This document shows, piece by piece, positions 9,410 to 19,313 of a stretch of 64,000 nt of DNA. The translations under genes and the position numbers were made by a program. The stretch spans positions 310,001-374,000 of the forward strand of contig NZ_BBRA01000002.1 in assembly GCF_000975035.1 (NCBI RefSeq), given 5' to 3'. Within the stretch, counting starts at the first letter, position 1; every line of letters starts with the position of its first letter. The notes beneath the pieces were generated by a model that saw only the letters and a list, made by a program, of their open reading frames with translations, did not search any database and was not told the DNA's origin. This DNA is from Demequina flava. Lineage in GTDB: Bacteria > Actinomycetota > Actinomycetes > Actinomycetales > Demequinaceae.

Positions 9410-9781
9410 TCAGCGCCAGGCGACCGCAACCGCGATGTTGACGACCGTCAAAGCCCCCACCACCCACCACAGGGTGCGCACAGCATCGGCCGGGCTGTCA
9501 GACGTGAGTGCCTTAGTCTTCTTGGCTCCCACCTCTGCCGCGCCAGCCACGGCGACCGCCACGAGCAGCTTGACCGCGATCTTCGCGTGATCGACCTCAA
9601 AGTCGTTCATCTCGGCCACACCGACGAGCAAAAGTCCTGTCAGGAGTTGGGCACGAGCACCCCAGACCATGGTCTGCGTCACCCGCTTAACGTCCGAGCG
9701 CCACTGGTCGAGGAATGGCCCCAAAATTGCAGCCAATCCAATGAAGTGAGCGATGAGCAGTGCGTAGCGCACAATGTCCAT
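9410..9781 (-). CDS. Four-helix membrane protein of unknown function
   Basis: A 123-residue protein with about four hydrophobic helices: YALLIAHFIGLAAILGPFL, the MVWGARAQLLTGLLLVGV region, IAVKLLVAVAVAGAAEV and LWWVVGALTVVNIAVAVAW. Similar small proteins are common in Micrococcales next to transporters, but I cannot name the function. The ATG at 9781 has GAGGGA about 9 nt upstream; a longer frame reaching to 9925 lacks support. An exact copy of the repeated decamer lies inside (9481-9490), read as Ala-Asp-Ala-Val. Confidence 0.7.
   Translation of the reverse strand: MDIVRYALLIAHFIGLAAILGPFLDQWRSDVKRVTQTMVWGARAQLLTGLLLVGVAEMNDFEVDHAKIAVKLLVAVAVAGAAEVGAKKTKALTSDSPADAVRTLWWVVGALTVVNIAVAVAWR
9481..9490 (-). 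repeat. Repeated decamer GCCGATGCTG, in the small membrane gene
   Basis: Exact copy; host reads Ala-Asp-Ala-Val. Confidence 0.8.
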
Positions 9782-9942
9782 GGAAACGAGTCCCTCTCTG
9801 ACGACGTCGCCTGCGATGATATCGCGCCCCGCCACTTCCCCGGCTTTGGAAACGCCTTGGCAGCCCGACGCGGGCGTCACTGGCCACACACCAGCCGTAA
9901 CACCAGGCACCACGGACACACGCACATTACGCTGACAACACC

Positions 9943-11391
9943 ATGATCGGCATTGAACAGTGGATCCCGACCGCAGTCGACTACCTGTGGACCTGGATTA
10001 GCGCGCCAGTCATCCTCATCCTTGGGCTCTACTTCACCTTCCGCACCGGTGTCGTGCAGATCCGGCTCTTGCCGCGCATGTTCAAGACTCTGGCCGATGC
10101 CACTCCCCTCGATGCGGACGGCAAGCCTCAGTCGTTGTCGGCGTTCCAGGCATTCACGCTGTCCGCCGCCTCGCGCGTGGGAATCGGCAACATCGCAGGC
10201 GTCGGCACAGCGATCGCCGTGGGTGGCCCCGGGGCGGTGTTTTGGATGTGGGTCATGGCACTGATCAACGGTGCGACGAGCTTTGTTGAGGCGACGCTCG
10301 CCCAGCTGTTCAAGCGACGAGATCCAGCGGGCTTCCGCGGCGGTCCGGCGTACTACATGGAGCGCGGGGTGGGGTCTCGCGCACTCGGTGTTGTCTACGC
10401 CGTGGTGCTCATTATCGCGATCCCCTTCATCGTGAACTCACTGCAGGCCTTCACGATCACCGAGACTGTGGCATCGTCCACGGGCACGTCGCTCGACGGC
10501 CCCATGCCCGTCGTATTGGGATTCATCATCGCGACAGCGACTGCGCTCGTCGTCTTCGGCGGCGTTCGCCGTATCTCGAAGATCACATCGTCACTAGTTC
10601 CCGCAATGGCGCTGCTGTACCTCGTGCTCGGAATCTTGGTCGTGGGATCTCATGCGGACCAGATTCTCCCGGTCCTTGGATTGATCGTGGAGGACGCCTT
10701 CACGGGTGAGTCTGTCGCCGGAGGCGCGATCGGGTCCGTCATCGTTGTCGGCATCCAACGCGGCATGTTCTCCAACGAGGCGGGACTGGGAACAGCGCCC
10801 AATGCCGCGGCATCGGCCGCCACGACCCACCCCGTCAAGCAGGGCTTGGTTCAGACGCTGGGCGTGTACTTCGACACCTGGATCGTGTGTTCCATTACAG
10901 CATTCATCATCTTGGTGTCACAGCCCGATCTCACGAATGTGCCACAAGGCATCACCCTCACCGAGCAGGCGGTGGTCGGCACGCTAGGTGCGTGGGCGGG
11001 GCACGTTCTGTCGATCATCGTCTTCCTGCTCGCCTTTTCGACCATTCTCGGTAGCTATTACTACGGAGAATCCAATATTGCGTACATCACGACTCGGAAG
11101 CCGGTGATGACGCTATACCGGTCGGGTGTGGTGCTGTGCGTCTTTGTGGGCAGCATTGCCTCCGCCGGTGTGGTGTGGACGCTGTCCGATGGTGCGTTGG
11201 GGATCCTTGCGCTCATCAACATCCCCGTGCTGGCGCTGCTGACACCGCTGGTCGTGACCATGCTGCGTGACTACCAGCGTCAGGTGCGAGCCGGCCGCGA
11301 CCCAGTATTCACGCGCGAAACGTTGCCCGACGTTCCCGGCATCACCGAGTGGCGGGACGAGCAGTCGGTCACCGGGCGCGATCCGCAATAG
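9943..11391 (+). CDS. Sodium:alanine symporter family protein (AGCS)
   Basis: A 482-residue amino-acid carrier with about eleven membrane helices. Family features include the N-terminal FRTGVVQIRLLPRM, SRVGIGNIAGVGTAIAVGGP, the GPAYYMERGVG stretch and SNEAGLGTAPNAAASA, all typical of AGCS proteins that import alanine or glycine with sodium. Length fits the family. It stands alone on the plus strand and ends in front of a long hairpin shared with sigA. TACGCT 9 nt before the ATG is a possible -10 element. Confidence 0.92.
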   Translation: MIGIEQWIPTAVDYLWTWISAPVILILGLYFTFRTGVVQIRLLPRMFKTLADATPLDADGKPQSLSAFQAFTLSAASRVGIGNIAGVGTAIAVGGPGAVFWMWVMALINGATSFVEATLAQLFKRRDPAGFRGGPAYYMERGVGSRALGVVYAVVLIIAIPFIVNSLQAFTITETVASSTGTSLDGPMPVVLGFIIATATALVVFGGVRRISKITSSLVPAMALLYLVLGILVVGSHADQILPVLGLIVEDAFTGESVAGGAIGSVIVVGIQRGMFSNEAGLGTAPNAAASAATTHPVKQGLVQTLGVYFDTWIVCSITAFIILVSQPDLTNVPQGITLTEQAVVGTLGAWAGHVLSIIVFLLAFSTILGSYYYGESNIAYITTRKPVMTLYRSGVVLCVFVGSIASAGVVWTLSDGALGILALINIPVLALLTPLVVTMLRDYQRQVRAGRDPVFTRETLPDVPGITEWRDEQSVTGRDPQ

Positions 11392-11482
11392 CCGCGCCCG
11401 CTTCTTGGGCGCGTGATGAGGGCCGATGCCGGGGGTTCCGTCCGGTGCCAAAAGTCCACACACGTATTGGCTCACAACGACG

Positions 11483-11527
11483 AAAGGCCGGGACGTGAGT
11501 GCGTGGTGCACTCACGTCCCGGCCTTT
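11483..11527. terminator. Bidirectional terminator between AGCS gene and sigA
   Basis: A perfect 20-bp stem, 11483-11502 paired with 11508-11527, with loop GTGGT. The stem begins AAAGGCC and ends GGCCTTT, so each strand closes with T residues. It serves two convergent genes. Confidence 0.85.
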
Positions 11528-11541
11528 ACGGCAGTTCGGAT

Positions 11542-12867
<1,326 letters not shown>

Positions 12868-13037
12868 GCTGGCGGTTGCCTGCGCGGTGTGGGCCCTAAC
12901 GGACTAGTGCGCCGGCTTCTCTGATCAAGCTGTCACCCGATGGCTCCCCGCGAAAAACTTAAGGCGTAGGGGACATCGACCGACTTCTCCATATCAGCAG
13001 GCAAGCCGAATGGCCTGTCTGGAGAGCGCCGCACGCA

Positions 13038-13066
13038 ATTACATTTAAGTATAACGGGGCTGTCAA
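13038..13066 (-). promoter_or_regulatory. Near-consensus SigA-type promoter of sigA
   Basis: On the minus strand, -35 TTGACA (13061-13066) and -10 TGTAAT (13038-13043) are separated by exactly 17 bp. The start of transcription would be near 13031, leaving an untranslated leader of about 164 nt before the sigA GTG at 12867. No gene is supported in the leader (12868-13080). Confidence 0.75.
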
Positions 13067-13080
13067 TGAATTCGTTCCCG

Positions 13081-14154
13081 TTAGGGCACGATTCGGTCAC
13101 TTCGCCATCCGGGTTGCAGTCCCGCATCGCACATGTCGCGCAGGAGCATGGCAAGAGTGTACGTCCCGTCGCTGACAAGTGCCTCGCTCGCCCATCGACG
13201 ACATTCGACGGCGTCCCCTGCCCACCAATACAGGATCGCAGTCAATGCCTGCGGGACCGCATGGTCGTGTCCGCGCACCATGCGCGCCAACTGGGCGCAC
13301 CACTCCAGCGCCTCGACGATCGCGTCCGGATCAGGCACTGGCCCCTCCCCTGGCCGCAACGCGGCGTCCATCACCTTGTGAACACCCTCGGTCACGCGCC
13401 CGTCCAACACATCAGCAATCACGACAGGCGGCGCGCCGAGCCAATGGACGATCACGGCGTCTCGGACTCTCACGTCCCTGAGCCCTGCGATCACCTTGCC
13501 CCACGTTGCATCTCCTGCTGGCGCTGCACCACTGGCGAGGACATGTGTCCAGCTGTCGCGACACCACTGATCGCGCCCGTTGTCGCGGCGCCTTTCCCAC
13601 CGCTGCGCAGCCCGCTGCGCGTTGCGGCGCCGCTGCGACGGCGCGCGGCCTGTCAGAGCCGCAATGTCACGGGAAGCGGGCTCGCGGTGGATGTGGAGAG
13701 GCGGCGCAGCGACCCGCGTCACGGCACCCGGAAGCGCGTCAGGAATCCACGGGAGTTCTCGGCCACCACGCGGACAACATTCTCGGTCCGCGCAACCAGG
13801 CGACCAGTACCCCACACCATTCGTGGCCCACCCGTCCGCGACGTCGCACAGCGGGTCAATGATCTCGCGCATACGTTCCATGGCCGGGCACGTCAGCGAC
13901 ACGTCCTCGGTTGTCCACGATACGAGGATCACGCGTTCGATAGGAGCTGCGTCGAGGCCGGCAATCAGCGCATCGCGGAGGTCTTCCACGCCAACCTGCC
14001 CCGCAGCACAGGCCCTATCCAGGCGCAAGGCCGCTTCGAGTCCGCCGTCGCTACCAAGTCCAATGACCAAAACAGACTCGAGCGGGTCGTAACCCAACAA
14101 CGTAGGAATAGCGGCGATCAGTTCGCCAGGACCATGAAGTGTGCGTGTCGTCAT
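13081..14154 (-). CDS. DUF4192 family protein
   Basis: A 357-residue cytoplasmic protein of the actinobacterial DUF4192 family. The start MTTRTLHGPGELIAAIPTLL followed by GYDPLESVLVIGL is characteristic, and the C-terminal part has the expected helix-rich region (ALTAILYWWAGDAVECRRWA). Biochemical function is not known. The ATG at 14154 is chosen because the family begins there; the frame is open further to 14307, but that part would overlap the promoter of the divergent polyprenyl synthase. In many actinobacteria DUF4192 lies close to sigA, as it does here. Confidence 0.85.
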   Translation of the reverse strand: MTTRTLHGPGELIAAIPTLLGYDPLESVLVIGLGSDGGLEAALRLDRACAAGQVGVEDLRDALIAGLDAAPIERVILVSWTTEDVSLTCPAMERMREIIDPLCDVADGWATNGVGYWSPGCADRECCPRGGRELPWIPDALPGAVTRVAAPPLHIHREPASRDIAALTGRAPSQRRRNAQRAAQRWERRRDNGRDQWCRDSWTHVLASGAAPAGDATWGKVIAGLRDVRVRDAVIVHWLGAPPVVIADVLDGRVTEGVHKVMDAALRPGEGPVPDPDAIVEALEWCAQLARMVRGHDHAVPQALTAILYWWAGDAVECRRWASEALVSDGTYTLAMLLRDMCDAGLQPGWRSDRIVP

Positions 14155-14249
14155 GCCCTCTACGGTTGTCCCGTACCCCGCACTGAGTTCGTGCGTCGGG
14201 CGCATCTGTGGAGATCCGTCGAACGCAAGGCGACTGGGGACAGGACCCG

Positions 14250-14255
14250 TAGGCT
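14250..14255 (+). promoter_or_regulatory. -10 element of the polyprenyl synthase gene, leaderless type
   Basis: TAGGCT, exactly 6 nt before the GTG at 14262, without a ribosome-binding site. Confidence 0.5.
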
Positions 14256-14261
14256 TGCCTC

Positions 14262-15332
14262 GTGAGTGATCAGTTGAATGCTTGGCGAGACCTGACCAAC
14301 ACCGCAATCTCGGAAGCGCTCGGCGCTACCGAAGCTGCGGTCGCACCAGTCGGGCCGCCCGCCCGCGAACTCCTCGATCCGTTCGCGTCCGCAGCCGCCG
14401 GTGGAAAGCGACTCCGTGCGCTCCTCACTTTCGCCTCGCATCGCGCACAGGATGGCGATGACGAGGCCCAGGTCGCCCAGATCGCCGCGGCCATCGAGCT
14501 CTTCCAAACCGCCGCTTTGCTTCACGACGACGTTCTGGACGGGTCCGACACACGACGCGGACAACCGGCCGCCCACCGCCGCATCGAGTCACTCCACCGC
14601 GAGGCTGGCTGGGAAGGCGACAGCGAGCACTACGGAGTTGCGGGCGCGGTCTTGGCCGGAGATATCGCTCTCATGGCGTGCAACCGCGCGATGAGTAGGG
14701 TCACCGGGTCCCACTCGGCAGGCCCCGTGCTCGCAAACCTCTTCGCGACGATGGCCGAACTCGTCACGGCCGGGCAATACGCCGATATGCGCGCCGCCGT
14801 GCAACCACTGGACAGCCTGGGCGATCAACGCGAACAGATTCTCACCGTCATGCGCACCAAGACCGCCTCATATTCCGCGCAGTACCCCCTGATGCTCGGT
14901 GCAGCTGCGGCAGGGGCGCCGAGCAGCCGCCTCGAGTCGCTCAGCCAGGGCGGCATTGACCTAGGCCTGGCATTCCAGTTGCGTGATGACGTCCTGGGCC
15001 TCACTGGGACGCCTGAAGTGACAGGCAAACCCGCGGGCGACGACATTCGCGAGGGAAAGCGGACACTGTTGCTGTGGCACGCGTGGACTCACGGGAGTGG
15101 CGCGGATCGCGAGGCTCTGCGATCCGTGCTGGGCGACCGCAATGCCTCGGATCAGCACGTCGCGGACGCCGTGGAGGTCATCGTGGGCACTGGCGCGATC
15201 GACAGCGCGGAGGAGCAGATTCGCGCATTGTCGCAACGCGCTGACCGAGAGTTGACTCGGGGCGACCTGAAATCTGACGGGGTCACTGCGCTACGCGCGC
15301 TGGCATCCGCGGTCGTCGACCGTAACGCCTAA
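14262..15332 (+). CDS. Polyprenyl diphosphate synthase (IdsA type)
   Basis: A 356-residue trans-isoprenyl diphosphate synthase that condenses isopentenyl diphosphate with an allylic diphosphate. The first Asp-rich motif is LLHDDVLDGSDTRRGQPA (DDxxD as DDVLD), near residue 87. The second is FQLRDDVLGLTG, where the usual last Asp is Gly (DDVLG), followed by KPAGDDIREGKRT. Chain length cannot be read with certainty. The position next to an Rv2175c-like gene and a PknL-type kinase matches M. tuberculosis idsA2 (Rv2173). An exact decamer copy follows the stop at 15338-15347. Confidence 0.88.
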   Translation: MSDQLNAWRDLTNTAISEALGATEAAVAPVGPPARELLDPFASAAAGGKRLRALLTFASHRAQDGDDEAQVAQIAAAIELFQTAALLHDDVLDGSDTRRGQPAAHRRIESLHREAGWEGDSEHYGVAGAVLAGDIALMACNRAMSRVTGSHSAGPVLANLFATMAELVTAGQYADMRAAVQPLDSLGDQREQILTVMRTKTASYSAQYPLMLGAAAAGAPSSRLESLSQGGIDLGLAFQLRDDVLGLTGTPEVTGKPAGDDIREGKRTLLLWHAWTHGSGADREALRSVLGDRNASDQHVADAVEVIVGTGAIDSAEEQIRALSQRADRELTRGDLKSDGVTALRALASAVVDRNA

Positions 15333-15337
15333 CACCC

Positions 15338-15347
15338 GCCGATGCTG
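15338..15347 (+). repeat. Repeated decamer GCCGATGCTG, intergenic
   Basis: Exact copy in the 26-nt gap between the polyprenyl synthase and Rv2175c-like genes. Confidence 0.8.
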
Positions 15348-15358
15348 GCGTAGGTGGG

Positions 15359-15709
15359 TTATCCCAGTGCTTGCGCCGCGCGCCTGACGGGCTTGCGCTT
15401 GCCCTCGCGCAACGCGGACATCGGCGTCGCGCCCAGCTCTTCCGCCTCCGTGAAGAGCCACTCAAGGATCTCGTCGTCGGTAAGTCCGGCGTCTGTGAGC
15501 TGGGTGATCGTGCCGGGCAGCGTCGCAAGCTCCCGGATCTGCCCGTCGTCTTCGATCAGGAAATCCTCGGGGATGTACCAAGCCTGATTCTCCCCACGAC
15601 GCGTCGCAACAAGTATGCGAGTACGCAGCATGTCGCGGACGTGGGTTGCGGGGACGCCCATCGCCTCGGCGAAGTCGGGCACGGACAGCCAATTGATGTT
15701 GTCGCTCAC
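15359..15709 (-). CDS. Rv2175c-like DNA-binding protein
   Basis: A 116-residue protein matching the Rv2175c family: an N-terminal winged-helix-like DNA-binding part (WLSVPDFAEAMGVPATHVRDML), a central RRGENQAWYIPEDFL segment, and the family-typical C-terminal part with LTDDEILEWLFTEAEEL. In M. tuberculosis, Rv2175c is a DNA-binding substrate of the kinase PknL, whose gene lies beside it. Here a PknL-type PASTA kinase lies at 17281, separated by a LysM transglycosylase. The GTG at 15709 has TAATGT 6 nt upstream. Confidence 0.85.
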   Translation of the reverse strand: MSDNINWLSVPDFAEAMGVPATHVRDMLRTRILVATRRGENQAWYIPEDFLIEDDGQIRELATLPGTITQLTDAGLTDDEILEWLFTEAEELGATPMSALREGKRKPVRRAAQALG

Positions 15710-15715
15710 CCCACC

Positions 15716-15721
15716 ACATTA
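15716..15721 (-). promoter_or_regulatory. -10 element of the Rv2175c-like gene, leaderless type
   Basis: TAATGT on the minus strand, 6 nt before the GTG at 15709. Confidence 0.45.
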
Positions 15722-15750
15722 CAAAGCAATGAATACCCTTGCGCACCACG

Positions 15751-15788
15751 GTGACAGTCACTACAGTCACTTGTGTCACATCTGTAAC
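15751..15788 (+). promoter_or_regulatory. MtrA-like operator: tandem GTnAC pentamers at 9-bp spacing
   Basis: Four GTnAC pentamers start at 15757, 15766, 15775 and 15784 (GTCAC, GTCAC, GTCAC, GTAAC), exactly 9 bp apart, with a further GTGAC at 15751. Directly repeated 9-bp units of this type are the known recognition pattern of the actinobacterial response regulator MtrA. The array covers the place where the promoter of the LysM transglycosylase should lie (possible -10 TAACAT at 15785-15790). MtrA is known to control cell-wall hydrolases. Binding is inferred. Confidence 0.6.
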
Positions 15789-15821
15789 ATTGAGCACATC
15801 AGCCTCAGCAAGGAGAACACC

Positions 15822-17216
15822 GTGAGTCGCACTGCCATCACCCGTCGCGCGCTTCGCGGCGCCGCCGCAACCGCCACCGCCGCCATCGCCTTCACCGGCC
15901 TCAGCGCCCTGCCCGCCGTGGCGGACGAGCAGCACCGTGTCAGTTCCGGTGACACCGTAAGCGGCCTTGCGGTCCGCTACGGCGCTTCCGTCTCGAGCAT
16001 CATCGATGCGAACGGGCTCAACTCACGCGCTCTGATTGTGATCGGGCAAACGCTCACCATTCCTTCCGGTGGCACCTCCACGGCAGCCGCGACCACCACC
16101 GCCAGTGCGGGGACCCACAAGGTTGCCTCCGGCGACACCGTTTGGGGGTTGGCTCGCAAGTACGGCACCACGGTGTCAGCACTCATCTCCGCCAACTCGC
16201 TGAACTCCTCCGCGACGATTCGGATCGGTCAGACCCTCACCATCCCTGGCGCTGGTAGCGGATCGACATCGAGTTCCGCCAAGACCAGCACGACCACGGC
16301 CACCTCCACGTCGACCTCCGGGACGCTGACCCACAAGGTCGCCTCGGGCGACACCGTCTGGGGCTTGGCGCGCAAGTACGGCACATCAGTCTCGGCGATC
16401 AAGGATGCGAACGGCCTGAACGCGTCGGCCACGATCCGGATCGGCCAGAGCCTTTCCATCCCAGGCGGCGCGGAAGTCGGTTCCTCGACTGCCACGACCG
16501 TGTCCAACACGGTCTCGTCCGACACCTCCCCCACGCTCGCTACCGGCGACAACCTCTCTAATTTCTCTGGCGAAACCGTGACCTACACCGTTGTCGCCGG
16601 CGATACGCTCGGCGCCATCGCTGCCCGTCACGGTGTGTCCGTGTCACAGATCGTGTCGAACAACGGGATCAAAAACGCCGCCCTGATTAAGGTCGGCCAG
16701 AAGCTCACGATCTCGGGCGGGACAGCCTCTGGGCTCGTCGGCGACAGCTTTGCAGGACGCACCTACGATGCGCCCACTGTCGGCGCCGCCAACCAGAACA
16801 AGGCGACTCTGAACGCCATGGATGTTCCATCGCGGGACGAAATGCAGGCAATGGTCGTGGCCGCCGCAAACAAGTACGGAGTAGACCCGTCGCTCGCGCA
16901 GGCCATCTCGTATCAGGAGTCCGGCTTCAACATGCGCGCCGTCTCTCCCGCGAACGCGATTGGCGCTATGCAGGTGATTCCGACCTCCGGCGAGTGGGCA
17001 TCGAACATGGTCGGCCGTGACCTCAACCTGCTGATCCCAACCGACAACGTCGAAGCGGGAGTCGCGATCATCAACCACCTGACGCGAAACGGACAGGACC
17101 TGGAGATTGCCATCGCCGGCTACTACCAGGGCGAGGCTGGGGTCCGGAAGTACGGCATGTACCCCGACACCAAGCGCTACGTCGCTTCCGTCTTGTCGCT
17201 CATGGAGCGCTTCTAA
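15822..17216 (+). CDS. Secreted LysM-repeat lytic transglycosylase (SLT domain)
   Basis: A 464-residue exported cell-wall protein. An Arg-containing signal peptide (about residues 1-35, ending near ALPAVADE) is followed by four LysM repeats that bind peptidoglycan, each with a DTVxGLAxxYG-type core, linked by Ser/Thr/Ala-rich spacers. The C-terminal 120 residues form a transglycosylase SLT domain: VDPSLAQAISYQESGFNMRA holds the catalytic Glu, with AIGAMQVIP and YYQGEAGV after it. The GTG at 15822 has AAGGAG at 15810-15815. The array of GTnAC repeats upstream suggests MtrA control. The second and third LysM repeats are near-identical in their KVASGDTVWGLARKYGT core. Confidence 0.92.
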   Translation: MSRTAITRRALRGAAATATAAIAFTGLSALPAVADEQHRVSSGDTVSGLAVRYGASVSSIIDANGLNSRALIVIGQTLTIPSGGTSTAAATTTASAGTHKVASGDTVWGLARKYGTTVSALISANSLNSSATIRIGQTLTIPGAGSGSTSSSAKTSTTTATSTSTSGTLTHKVASGDTVWGLARKYGTSVSAIKDANGLNASATIRIGQSLSIPGGAEVGSSTATTVSNTVSSDTSPTLATGDNLSNFSGETVTYTVVAGDTLGAIAARHGVSVSQIVSNNGIKNAALIKVGQKLTISGGTASGLVGDSFAGRTYDAPTVGAANQNKATLNAMDVPSRDEMQAMVVAAANKYGVDPSLAQAISYQESGFNMRAVSPANAIGAMQVIPTSGEWASNMVGRDLNLLIPTDNVEAGVAIINHLTRNGQDLEIAIAGYYQGEAGVRKYGMYPDTKRYVASVLSLMERF

Positions 17217-17268
17217 ACGGCATTCGCGGCGCACCGCGTGAGCACCCGTGCACCGCAGTCGCGCCCCA

Positions 17269-17274
17269 TACAAT
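17269..17274 (+). promoter_or_regulatory. -10 element of the PASTA kinase gene, leaderless type
   Basis: TACAAT, 6 nt before the GTG at 17281. Confidence 0.55.
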
Positions 17275-17280
17275 GTTGAC

Positions 17281-19236
17281 GTGTCCGAGACCATGACTGA
17301 CCCGCTGCTTGGCCGTGTGATTGACGGCCGCTACGAAGTGCGCGATCGCGTCGCAGCAGGTGGAATGGCCACCGTCTACCTTGCTTTTGACCGACGTCTT
17401 GAACGCGACGTTGCTCTCAAGGTGATGCACCCCCACCTCGCCGCAGACGCGTCCGAGGCAGACTTCGTGTCGCGCTTCCGCCGTGAGGCCAAGGCAGCGG
17501 CGCGGCTCACGCACCCCGGCATGGTTCGTGTCTACGACCAAGGCGTCGATGGCGAACTCTCCTATCTCACGATGGAGTACGTCGCCGGCGAGAACTTGCG
17601 TGAGTACATCAACCGTGAGGGCCCCCTCCCCGTGGGGGAAGCCCTCGACATTGTGGAAAAGGTGCTCGCCGCACTTAGCGCGGCGCACAGCCAGGGACTC
17701 GTCCATCGCGACCTGAAGCCCGAGAATGTGCTCCTCGACTCCGACGGCGAACCCAAACTCACTGACTTTGGCCTTGCCCGAGCGGTCACCGAAGTCACCA
17801 GCACCACCACCGGCACGCTTCTGGGCACGGTCGCATACCTCGCGCCAGAGCTTGTCACCTACGGAACCTCGGACATGCGTAGCGACGTCTACGCGTGCGG
17901 CGTGCTGCTGTACGAACTGATCACCGGTCGTCAGCCGTTTACGGCTCATACCGCCCTCGCTCTCGCCGCGCGGAACGTCCACGAAGACATTCCGGCTCCC
18001 TCGTCACAGGTGGCATGGCTACCGGGAGAGGTCGACGACGTTGTCGCGCAGTTCACTGCGCGCAATCCCGATGCCCGTCCGGACGACGCCGCAGGTGCAT
18101 TGATTCTGGTCAAGGATCTGCACTCATCGCTCGACGACCCCACGCTCGCCCGTGCTGCGGCGCGCCCTTCCGGTGCCACACCCGTCGCAGTGAGCCCTGA
18201 CGACGGCGCAACAACAGTGATTGAAGAGCCGCCAAGCGGTTCCACGATCGCCCTGCCAATCGGGCTGGACGGCTCCGCGATTGACCTCGAGGTCTACTCC
18301 GACAATCTCAGCGACGACGACCCCGAAGCCACCGAACCCGACCAGACTTCTCATCGCACTGCGTGGTGGATCGCTGCCATCGTCGCTGCCGTGCTCGTGC
18401 TCGCCTCAGCCGGTGTGTGGTGGTACCAAGCGGTTGGCCCAGGTGCATATACGACAGTTCCGGACGTCGCAGGTCAGACAGAGCAGGGCGCCACAGACAC
18501 GCTCGAGAACCTCGGATTCACCGTTGATGTCAACAACGTTTACGACGACGCGATCGCCGCGGGCTATGTGGTCAGTACGGACCCCAGCGGCCAAGAGCGC
18601 GCGCTCGACGGCGCGCAGATCGCGGTCAACGTATCTGAGGGCAAGGAGCAGCTCGAGATCCCCAGCGTTGTCGGCTCATCCCAGGATGAGGCTGAGCAGA
18701 CGCTGACCGATGCAGGATTTACCGTAGGGGATCCCCTCACGGAGTACTCCGACACCGCACCCGAGGGTGAAGTTCTGAACGTCTCCCCCGAAGCTGGTGA
18801 GGTCGTGGATCACGACACGGTCATCGAGCTCACCGTCTCCGACGGACCGGAACCCATCACGATCCCTGACCTCATCGGAATGAGGGAGAACGCCTCGATC
18901 GTCGCGCTTCAGGAGTACGGCATCGATCCTGAAGTCGAGTACGGGCGTACCGACGAGGTTGAACCAGGCCGCGTATATGTACAGAGTCCTGATGCTGGCG
19001 CCGATGGCGTAAGGACTCAGGAGATGACGATCACGGTCTCTGAGGGGTACCCGCTCGTGACAATTCCCGACGTTCGGGGTGATGAGTACCAAGACGCGAA
19101 GGCAACCCTCGAGGGCCTAGGCCTTACGGTGTCCGGCGACGACAATCCGTGGAACTTCACAACGCGCGTCTACACGATGGACCCTGCTCCGGGCTCGGAC
19201 GTCGAGCGCGGTACGAACGTATACCTCGAGTACTAA
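17281..19236 (+). CDS. PASTA-domain Ser/Thr protein kinase (PknL/PknB type)
   Basis: A 651-residue receptor-like kinase. The cytoplasmic kinase domain (about 15-280) is complete: GGMATVY glycine loop, VALKVM with the ATP-binding Lys, HRDLKPEN, DFGLA and APE. One membrane helix follows at about 360-381 (WWIAAIVAAVLVLASAGVWW), then four extracellular PASTA repeats, each beginning with a PDV/PSV/PDL-type motif, that sense peptidoglycan fragments. Gene order matches M. tuberculosis pknL (Rv2176), although that protein is shorter. The GTG at 17281 is preferred over an ATG 12 nt later because of its -10 element. Likely targets are cell-wall and regulatory proteins such as the neighbouring Rv2175c homologue. 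Confidence 0.92.
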   Translation: MSETMTDPLLGRVIDGRYEVRDRVAAGGMATVYLAFDRRLERDVALKVMHPHLAADASEADFVSRFRREAKAAARLTHPGMVRVYDQGVDGELSYLTMEYVAGENLREYINREGPLPVGEALDIVEKVLAALSAAHSQGLVHRDLKPENVLLDSDGEPKLTDFGLARAVTEVTSTTTGTLLGTVAYLAPELVTYGTSDMRSDVYACGVLLYELITGRQPFTAHTALALAARNVHEDIPAPSSQVAWLPGEVDDVVAQFTARNPDARPDDAAGALILVKDLHSSLDDPTLARAAARPSGATPVAVSPDDGATTVIEEPPSGSTIALPIGLDGSAIDLEVYSDNLSDDDPEATEPDQTSHRTAWWIAAIVAAVLVLASAGVWWYQAVGPGAYTTVPDVAGQTEQGATDTLENLGFTVDVNNVYDDAIAAGYVVSTDPSGQERALDGAQIAVNVSEGKEQLEIPSVVGSSQDEAEQTLTDAGFTVGDPLTEYSDTAPEGEVLNVSPEAGEVVDHDTVIELTVSDGPEPITIPDLIGMRENASIVALQEYGIDPEVEYGRTDEVEPGRVYVQSPDAGADGVRTQEMTITVSEGYPLVTIPDVRGDEYQDAKATLEGLGLTVSGDDNPWNFTTRVYTMDPAPGSDVERGTNVYLEY

Positions 19237-19257
19237 ACCGCACTTCAGCCACAACGA

Positions 19258-19291
19258 CGATGGCCCGGAACCTCACGGTTCCGGGCCATCG
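19258..19291. terminator. Bidirectional terminator between kinase gene and aroG
   Basis: A perfect 15-bp stem, 19258-19272 with 19277-19291, loop TCAC, between convergent genes. Confidence 0.8.
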
Positions 19292-19313
19292 TTGTTCACG
19301 CTTTCACGTGGGA

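Noticed and set aside
12933..13178. Open frame of 81 codons in the sigA leader and the end of the DUF4192 gene
   Set aside because: It runs through the sigA promoter and the end of a real gene in another frame, has no ribosome-binding site, and resembles nothing I know.
15338..15347. The repeated decamer as a transcription terminator or regulator of a single regulon
   Set aside because: It is not self-complementary enough for a hairpin, lies mostly inside unrelated coding regions and shows no fixed distance to starts or stops.
15770..15790. A CRP/GlxR-like half-palindrome (TGTGTCACAT) upstream of the LysM gene
   Set aside because: The spacing does not fit TGTGA-N6-TCACA, whereas the 9-bp GTnAC phasing explains the same bases better.
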